Origin: Accumulibacter sp964420975 | GTDB taxonomy: Bacteria; Pseudomonadota; Gammaproteobacteria; Burkholderiales; Rhodocyclaceae | Direction of reading: 5' to 3' | Assembly: GCA_964420975.1 (NCBI GenBank) | Contig: CAYQVH010000011.1 | Location: 1 to 64,000, forward strand | DNA length: 64,000 nucleotides | Part shown: positions 58,915 to 64,000 of the stretch, in pieces | How the letters are laid out: every line of letters begins with the position of its first letter | Numbering within the stretch: position 1 is the first letter of the stretch | Translations under genes and position numbers: made by a program | Notes under the pieces: generated by a model | Seen by the model: only the letters and a program-made list of their open reading frames with translations | Databases searched by the model: none | Told to the model about the DNA's origin: nothing

Positions 58915-60615
58915 TTATCCGGGTTCGAAATGCTCGATCGTCAGCTGCGGTGACTGGATGCCGCCGTAATCGTTGATCGTCAGCCGGTAGGCGGCGCGTA
59001 TCGCGTCTCCCGCCGCTTCGGCGAAGTTGAACTGGATCGCATCCAAGGTCTGCGTGCCGCGGCGCAGGCGCAGTTTGAGGTGCTTTTCCTTGACGATGCG
59101 CTGACCATCGACCAGGAAGTCGTCGGCGAACACCGGCGGCGGAAAGCCCTGGCCCCAAATCTCGCCGTCCAGCAGACGCGCCGTGGCGACGCTGACATAG
59201 GCGGTTTCCAGTCCGCCGTCGGTCTCCAGCGTCTGGCAGCGATCGGCGGGCGACAGCAACTCGTCGACGACCGCTGCGAACAGCTCACGGAAGCGATGGA
59301 AATCGCCGCCACGCAGCGTCACCCCGGCTGCCATGGCGTGACCACCAAAGCGCAGGAGCAGCCCCGGCGCCCGCTTGCCGACGAGGTCGAGCGCGTCGCG
59401 CAGGTGCAAACCGGGAATCGAACGCCCGGAGCCGGTGATTTCGCCGGACTGGCTGTCGGCAAAGGCGAATACCGGTCGATGAACCTTTTCCCTGATCCGC
59501 CCGGCGACAATGCCGATCACGCCTTGATGCCAGTCCGGTCGCCAGAGGGCGAGGCCGGCGAGCGATCCGTCGCCCTCAAGGTCGGCGTCAGCAAGTTGCG
59601 CAAGGGCCTGTTGCTGCATGCCGGCCTCGATCTCGCGCCGCTCGCGGTTGAGCGCGTCGAGACGCTGCGCCAGGTTCAGGGCTCGCCCGTCGTCGTCGGT
59701 GATCAGGCACTCGATGCCGAGCGACATGTCGGCGAGACGGCCGGCGGCGTTAAGGCGCGGCGCGATCGCAAAACCGAGATCGAAGATCGACGCTCGCTGC
59801 GGATCGCGTCCCGCGGCGTGAAACAGCGCGCGCAGTCCTGGCGACAACCGGCCCTGACGGATGCGCTGCAGACCGTGGCTGACGAGGACGCGATTGTTGT
59901 GGTCGAGACGAACGACGTCGGCGACGGTCCCGACCGCAACCAAATCGAGCAGGCTGGCGAGTGCCGGCTCAGGCGAGGCGTCGAACCAGTGGCGCTGGCG
60001 CAGTTCGGCGCGCAGCGCGAGCATGACGTAGAAGATGACGCCAACGCCGGCAAGGTGCTTGCTGGCGAAGTCGCAATACGCAAGGTTGGGATTGACCAGG
60101 CAGTCGGCGGCCGGCAAGGCGTCGCCAGGCAGGTGGTGATCGGTAATCAAGGTCGCGATCCCGAGTTGGCGCGCGCGGGCGACTCCATCGACACTGCCGA
60201 CGCCATTGTCTACGGTGACAATAAGGTCCGGCTGGCGGGCGGCTGCCAGGTCGACGACGTCGGGCGACAAGCCATAGCCACAGGTAAAGCGATTCGGCAC
60301 CAGATAATCCACGCGGGCGCCAAACGCGCGCAGCGCACGGAGGCCGACCGCACACGCGGTAGCGCCGTCGCAGTCGTAGTCGGCGACGATCAGGATGCGC
60401 GCGCGAGCAGCAATCGCGTCGGCGAGAAGACGAGCCGCCGCCGCCGCGTGCGTCAGCGTCGACGGGGACAGCAGCGAGTCGAGTCCGTATTCGACCTCAC
60501 TGCGTGAGCTCACCCCGCGAGCAGCGTAAAGGCGTGCCAGCAACGGGTGCACCCCTTGCTGTTCGAGCTGCCACTGCAGGCGCGGCGAGCTGCGGCGACT
60601 GACCAGGCGCGTCAT
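58915..60615 (-). CDS. recJ: Single-stranded-DNA exonuclease RecJ
   Basis: RecJ, 566 residues, a 5'-3' exonuclease for recombination and mismatch repair. DHH phosphoesterase motifs ILIVADYDCDGATACAVGL, LIVTVDNGVGS and TLITDHHLPGDALPAADCLV then NPN are intact, as is the DHHA1 motif RFGGHAMAAGVTL. ATG 60615 overlaps the upstream gene's stop (ATGA); 61 extra upstream residues of the frame are a shadow of that gene. Confidence 0.96.
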   Translation of the reverse strand: MTRLVSRRSSPRLQWQLEQQGVHPLLARLYAARGVSSRSEVEYGLDSLLSPSTLTHAAAAARLLADAIAARARILIVADYDCDGATACAVGLRALRAFGARVDYLVPNRFTCGYGLSPDVVDLAAARQPDLIVTVDNGVGSVDGVARARQLGIATLITDHHLPGDALPAADCLVNPNLAYCDFASKHLAGVGVIFYVMLALRAELRQRHWFDASPEPALASLLDLVAVGTVADVVRLDHNNRVLVSHGLQRIRQGRLSPGLRALFHAAGRDPQRASIFDLGFAIAPRLNAAGRLADMSLGIECLITDDDGRALNLAQRLDALNRERREIEAGMQQQALAQLADADLEGDGSLAGLALWRPDWHQGVIGIVAGRIREKVHRPVFAFADSQSGEITGSGRSIPGLHLRDALDLVGKRAPGLLLRFGGHAMAAGVTLRGGDFHRFRELFAAVVDELLSPADRCQTLETDGGLETAYVSVATARLLDGEIWGQGFPPPVFADDFLVDGQRIVKEKHLKLRLRRGTQTLDAIQFNFAEAAGDAIRAAYRLTINDYGGIQSPQLTIEHFEPG

Positions 60616-61667
60616 CGCCGACGCGAGGCCAAGGACCGCGCCGTCTCGGCCAGGGACGAAGGGCGTCGCCAGAGTTTCCACTGATCCCCTCGCCGCGCCT
60701 CCCACGTTGCCGTGGCGTAGGCCGTCGGCGCTTCGAGGCAAAGGCGTTCGATCGCGCCACGCGCAAGCGCTTTCTGCAACGGCGCGAACCAGCGCCATTC
60801 GAGGTCAATCAGCGCTGCCCGCCAGGCGTCGCCGTCGTCGTACTGCACCGGTGACTGCAGTGTTTCCAGCAACAACAGGTGATGGCCGCTGCGCCCCACT
60901 TGCGCCAGAAACTCGCCGGCCTGCGCCGGTAACGGCGAGACCGCCACCCCCACCGCACGCCCCAAGCCGCAGGCAAGGACGCTGTCACTCCAGATGGCCG
61001 TGAAGGCGCAGTCGATCGCCGACGGCAGCCAGCCGCCGCCCCATAGCCACAAGCTGTTGATCGTCGCCCGTCGATCCCCTTCGCGCGCCTGGTTCACGGG
61101 ATGCTCATGGAGCAGCATCTGCGCTTCATTGAGCCAGCGGCGCAGCCAGCGCAAGCCGGGATCCTCGGGAAGCTGGCGGGCAACCCGGCGGCCGGCGACG
61201 ACCGACAGCGGCGCCACGTCGAAGGCACCGAGCTCGGCAGACGGCGGCAGTTGCAGGTACCAGCGATCGGCCGCGCCAAAATGAAACGACCCGAAGTCCG
61301 CAAATTCGCTGTTAAAAGCGGCGACGATGCTGGCCGCTTCCGCGATGTCGATCTCCAGGCTGGCGCCACCGGCAAGAATCAGGCGCTCCTGGTGCAAGCG
61401 CAGATGAACGGGGTCGGCACACAGCCAATAGTCGTCCCCGACTGGCAGCGGCGGCTCCTCGCCGTGCGCCCGGCAGGCAGCGTAGGCGCCGCTGCTGCCA
61501 AGGCCGAAGCCATCGGCCAGCGTCGCCTCGAACGCTTGTGGCGGACGACAGCACAATCGGCTACGCGCAATCAGCGCTTCCAGTCCTGGGCAACTCAAGT
61601 CGTCGAGGGTTGCCCGATCGTCGGGCTCAGGCCAGATCAGGTCGGGAACCAGCAGCGTGATCTGCAT
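60612..61667 (-). CDS. RpfE/phosphoglycerate-mutase-like protein
   Basis: 351 residues, cytoplasmic. It resembles the conserved protein often encoded directly before recJ in beta- and gammaproteobacteria and annotated as RpfE-type regulator or cofactor-independent phosphoglycerate mutase-like: N-terminus MQITLLVPDLIWPE, the segment DDYWLCADPVHLRLHQERLI and NSLWLWGGGWLPSA. I cannot see a complete metal-binding set of a real mutase. ATG 61667 excludes 15 Cys/His/Arg-rich upstream residues. Coupled to recJ by ATGA. Confidence 0.65.
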   Translation of the reverse strand: MQITLLVPDLIWPEPDDRATLDDLSCPGLEALIARSRLCCRPPQAFEATLADGFGLGSSGAYAACRAHGEEPPLPVGDDYWLCADPVHLRLHQERLILAGGASLEIDIAEAASIVAAFNSEFADFGSFHFGAADRWYLQLPPSAELGAFDVAPLSVVAGRRVARQLPEDPGLRWLRRWLNEAQMLLHEHPVNQAREGDRRATINSLWLWGGGWLPSAIDCAFTAIWSDSVLACGLGRAVGVAVSPLPAQAGEFLAQVGRSGHHLLLLETLQSPVQYDDGDAWRAALIDLEWRWFAPLQKALARGAIERLCLEAPTAYATATWEARRGDQWKLWRRPSSLAETARSLASRRR

Positions 61668-62205
61668 CGGCAATCGACGGCGGTGACAACAAGCGGGAGA
61701 GGAGTGTAACACGGCGGCTCCACCGCCCCGTGCTGCGGAGCAAACCCAGCCGCGTGGGCAAAGGGGGCAGTTCTCTGACCCAAGCGCCTGGATGCGTGCG
61801 ACCCGAGCGCGTGAAGAACTCGACGGAGAGAGTTATTGACGAGTCGGCAGACCCCCCAACCTATGGGCATCGACTGCAGTCGGTCCGAACGGTCGCCACC
61901 CGATGAAATGCCCGGCAACGGTACAACGGCGGCGCGGCAGGCACCAGCGGCGAGCCGTAATCGTCTGGATGCGAACAGCCGGCTGGCGATCTGGAGACAA
62001 CGAAACCGTTTCATAACGTTTGCGTTTCGCAACGGCTCTGTTTCATGACTCGCTCGGCTCGTTCTCCGGCCTCGTCGATGCGGCTACCAATAGGGGATAG
62101 CGCACGATCAAGGTGGAGGTCGCCGACTGTCCTCACGCGGCAACCTTCTTTCGGGAACTCTGCGCGAAATTAGCCGCCTCCACCATGCGGTGGTAGCATC
62201 CACGT
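61668..62205. other. Intergenic region upstream of the toxin-antitoxin pair
   Basis: 538 bases between the RpfE-like gene and the antitoxin, without a convincing gene on either strand. It contains the left copy of the 51-bp direct repeat (61675-61725) and, at its right end, CCACC-ATGC-GGTGG (62180-62193), a possible operator 13 bases before the antitoxin ATG. Confidence 0.45.
61675..61725 (+). repeat. Imperfect 51-bp direct repeat, left copy
   Basis: Begins CGACGGCG and ends GGCGGCTCCACCG. It matches 62991-63041 without gaps at about three quarters of positions; the core TGTARCAYGGCGGCTCCRCC is the best conserved part. It lies directly before the RpfE-like start codon. Confidence 0.5.
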
Positions 62206-62427
62206 ATGATTGATTGGTCCTCATGTCCTGCCGTAGAGCGCGACCCTGCACGCGTCAGTGGTGCGTGGGTGTTCGCGGGAACACGGGTACCGGTCGCTGC
62301 CTTGTTCGAGAACCTCGAAGATGGTGCCCAGGTCAATCAGTTTGTCGAGTGGTTTCCGGGTGTCACGCGCGAGCAGGTTCGCGCCGTACTTGAGCATGCA
62401 GCGCGGAGTGCGCTCGCTCCTGCCTAG
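62206..62427 (+). CDS. DUF433 antitoxin
   Basis: 73 residues with the DUF433 pattern: PARVSGAWVFAGTRVPVAAL then FENLEDGAQVNQFVEWFP and VTREQVRAVLEHA, a small helix-turn-helix-like protein. DUF433 proteins pair with DUF5615 PIN-like toxins, and here the stop codon shares one base with the toxin's GTG. An inverted repeat just upstream may be its own operator. Confidence 0.85.
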   Translation: MIDWSSCPAVERDPARVSGAWVFAGTRVPVAALFENLEDGAQVNQFVEWFPGVTREQVRAVLEHAARSALAPA

Positions 62428-62747
62428 TGCGCATCCTCTTCGATCAGGGCACTCCGGCACCGTTGCGGCATTTCTTGTCGCGTCATGAGGTGGTTACCGC
62501 GTACGATCGCGGCTGGGCCCGGTTGACCAACGGGCTTTTGCTCGAGGCTGCTGAGACCGACGGTTTCGATTTGCTCGTGACGACGGACACAAACCTACGG
62601 TATCAGCAAAATCTTGCCGAACGGCGCATCGGTATTCTCGTGTTAACGACGACGAGTTGGCCGAGAATTCAGCGGTCCGCTGACTCGGTGGTGCAAGCTG
62701 TCGATACGGCTGTTCCTGGCTGCTATATCGAAGTGGGTATTCCTTGA
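62427..62747 (+). CDS. DUF5615 PIN-like toxin
   Basis: 106 residues, DUF5615 family. The N-terminal ILFDQGTPAPLRHFL (usually LLDENLP or similar) carries the first acidic residue of the PIN-like site; FDLLVTTDTNLRYQQNLAER gives the second acidic pair, and GILVLTTTSWPRI follows. Probably a nuclease held inactive by the overlapping DUF433 protein. GTG start, one-base overlap. Confidence 0.83.
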   Translation: MRILFDQGTPAPLRHFLSRHEVVTAYDRGWARLTNGLLLEAAETDGFDLLVTTDTNLRYQQNLAERRIGILVLTTTSWPRIQRSADSVVQAVDTAVPGCYIEVGIP

Positions 62748-63025
62748 ACCAGCCGTTGCTGGGTCTCGATCACGAAACCTATTTCGAGCGCCTGCTGCAG
62801 CACCTGCACGACGACAAGGAGCAGCGCTCGGCGTTGTTGACTGACGAGTTGCCGATCTTCCTCAAGGGCTTGCACGACAAAGGCTCCGATGGCGTCGATG
62901 CGGCGCGCAACGTGATGAATCGGCTCAGCCGGCTGCGGGTCCATGCCGGCGTGGTGGCACCGCGCCACGGCGGCCGCGCGCGGCGACCCGCGACGGCGAG
63001 GACAGCCAACAGGAGAAACGTGTAG
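62744..63025 (+). CDS. Doubtful small helical protein
   Basis: 93 residues from a TTG that overlaps the toxin stop (TTGA). The first 70 residues look like real helical protein (LGLDHETYFERLLQHLHDDK; SALLTDELPIFLKGLHDKG), with base composition like a gene, whereas the end is Arg/Ala-rich and runs through the right copy of the direct repeat. It may be a gene truncated at its 3' end. No family recognised. Confidence 0.35.
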   Translation: MNQPLLGLDHETYFERLLQHLHDDKEQRSALLTDELPIFLKGLHDKGSDGVDAARNVMNRLSRLRVHAGVVAPRHGGRARRPATARTANRRNV

Positions 63026-63041
63026 CATGGCGGCTCCGCCG
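62991..63041 (+). repeat. Imperfect 51-bp direct repeat, right copy
   Basis: Partner of 61675-61725, offset 1316 bases, same orientation. It ends 49 bases before the lolC ATG and overlaps the end of the doubtful small frame. Confidence 0.5.
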
Positions 63042-63090
63042 TCGCCGCACAGCGCATGGCCCTCCGAACAAGAAGCGATCCACAGCGCCA

Positions 63091-64000
63091 ATGGCTCTAG
63101 CTTACGAACTGCTGATCGGCCTGCGCTATACGCGGGCGAAAAAGCACAACCATTTCATCTCGTTCATTTCGCTGATCTCGATGCTTGGCATCGCGCTCGG
63201 CGTCGCGGCGCTGATCGTCGTCCTCTCGGTGATGAACGGTTTTCAGACCGAACTGCGGTCGCGCATTCTGGCCGTCGTTTCGCACATTCAGATCACCGGC
63301 GCCAGCGGCGAGATGAGCGGCTGGGAGGGGGTCGCCGGCGACGCTGCGCGCGACCCGCACGTGCTGGCGACGGCGCCGTTCGTGCAGGCGCAGGCGATGC
63401 TCGCCTTCGGCCAGTCGGTTCGCGGCGCCATCGTCCGCGGCATCGTCCCCGATCTTGAAGACCGTGTCGCCGACTTCCGCCGACACATGAAGAGCGGCAA
63501 GCTCGACGCCCTGCACGCCGACAGCTTTCAGGTCGTTCTCGGCAGCGAGCTGGCGCGCGCGCTCGGCGTCGGCGTCGGCGATCGGGTGACGTTGATCGCG
63601 CCGCAGGGTGTCGTCACCCCCGCCGGCGTCGTGCCGCGCCTGAAGACCTTCACCGTCGGCGGGCTGTTCGAAGTCGGCATGTACGAATACGACAGCGGAC
63701 TGGCGCTGATTCATCTCGCCGACGCCCAACGCCTCTACCGCATGGACGACCGCGTCTCGGGCGTCCGCCTGAAACTCGACGACCTGTTTCTCGCCCCGCG
63801 CGTCGCGCGTTCGCTGGCCAGCACGCTGACCACCGACGCCTACCTCAGCGACTGGACGCGCAGCCACGCCAACTTCTTTCGCGCCGTGCAGATCGAGAAG
63901 AACATGATGTTCATCATCCTCTCGCTGATCGTCGCCGTCGCCGCCTTCAACATCGTGTCGACGCTGGTGATGGCGGTCACCGACAAACAGGAGGACATCG
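63091..64000 (+). CDS. lolC: Lipoprotein-releasing system permease LolC/LolE, N-terminal part
   Basis: 303 codons are visible; the gene leaves the window in frame with no stop. The N-terminus ALAYELLIGLRYTRAKKHNH then FISFISLISMLGIALGVAAL is the LolC/E signature with the first membrane helix, followed by the periplasmic domain (MGF-like VLSVMNGFQTELRSRIL; IVPDLEDRVADF) and the start of the FtsX-like permease part (KNMMFIILSLIVAVAAFNIV then STLVMAVTDK). It extracts lipoproteins from the inner membrane for LolA. ATG 63091 gives the conserved start. Confidence 0.93.
   Translation, partial: MALAYELLIGLRYTRAKKHNHFISFISLISMLGIALGVAALIVVLSVMNGFQTELRSRILAVVSHIQITGASGEMSGWEGVAGDAARDPHVLATAPFVQAQAMLAFGQSVRGAIVRGIVPDLEDRVADFRRHMKSGKLDALHADSFQVVLGSELARALGVGVGDRVTLIAPQGVVTPAGVVPRLKTFTVGGLFEVGMYEYDSGLALIHLADAQRLYRMDDRVSGVRLKLDDLFLAPRVARSLASTLTTDAYLSDWTRSHANFFRAVQIEKNMMFIILSLIVAVAAFNIVSTLVMAVTDKQEDI

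Noticed and set aside
59080..60507. 475-codon plus-strand open frame opposite recJ
   Set aside because: It mirrors recJ codon structure in a high-GC genome, has no recognisable domain or ribosome-binding site, and recJ motifs are fully conserved.
1..64000. CRISPR arrays, tRNA or rRNA genes
   Set aside because: No regularly spaced repeats, cloverleaf-like segments or rRNA sequence were recognised by reading; a covariance-model scan could not be run.

Overview
The window is high-GC bacterial DNA. Gene order and protein families point to a betaproteobacterium of the Rhodocyclales, probably close to 'Candidatus Accumulibacter'. This is inferred from the rpsB-to-rnhB envelope cluster, a polar flagellum cassette, a PEP-CTERM protein, hemerythrin signalling and recJ next to an RpfE-like gene; no marker comparison was run.

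Layout. 1-1855: a truncated mscS fragment cut by an IS1380-family element with recognisable terminal inverted repeats. 1856-17078: the housekeeping block on the plus strand (rpsB, tsf, pyrH, frr, uppS, cdsA, dxr, rseP, bamA, skp, lpxD, fabZ, lpxA, lpxB, rnhB, TrmH-type methylase), joining translation, isoprenoid and phospholipid precursors, outer-membrane protein assembly and lipid A synthesis. 17113-22439: an NTF2-like protein, then a minus-strand operon matching E. coli ynbABCD in content (CDP-alcohol phosphatidyltransferase, hydrolase-methyltransferase fusion, PAP2/tyrosine-phosphatase fusion, second CdsA-like enzyme). 22440-31401: a methyltransferase remnant, then a minus-strand series that begins with two very short tandem type IV pilins and a small secreted partner, passes a strong terminator, and continues with an ABC-2 permease, a 1193-residue duplicated TPR-GT9 protein, an unknown protein, an ABC ATPase and a double methyltransferase. 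This is the most unusual part of the window.

31643-37358: flagellar genes fliK, fliT, fliS, fliD, flaG and fliC, with tandem sigma-28 promoters upstream of fliC. 37602-44914: a Pat/YfiQ-type protein acetyltransferase, a chemoreceptor with a C-terminal sensor-like region, three secreted proteins in an operon and an outer-membrane beta-barrel candidate. 45142-55768: a two-component pair and a tightly overlapping signalling cluster (PAS-GAF-GGDEF-EAL-REC, hemerythrin kinase, REC regulator, HDOD protein, PAS kinase). The hemerythrin kinase has Asp in place of its phospho-accepting His.

55793-64000: ppsR, an SDR dehydrogenase, a PEP-CTERM protein behind a sigma-54 promoter, recJ and an RpfE/phosphoglycerate-mutase-like gene, a DUF433/DUF5615 toxin-antitoxin pair bracketed by a 51-bp imperfect direct repeat, and the start of lolC running off the right edge. 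I saw no rRNA, tRNA or CRISPR array.
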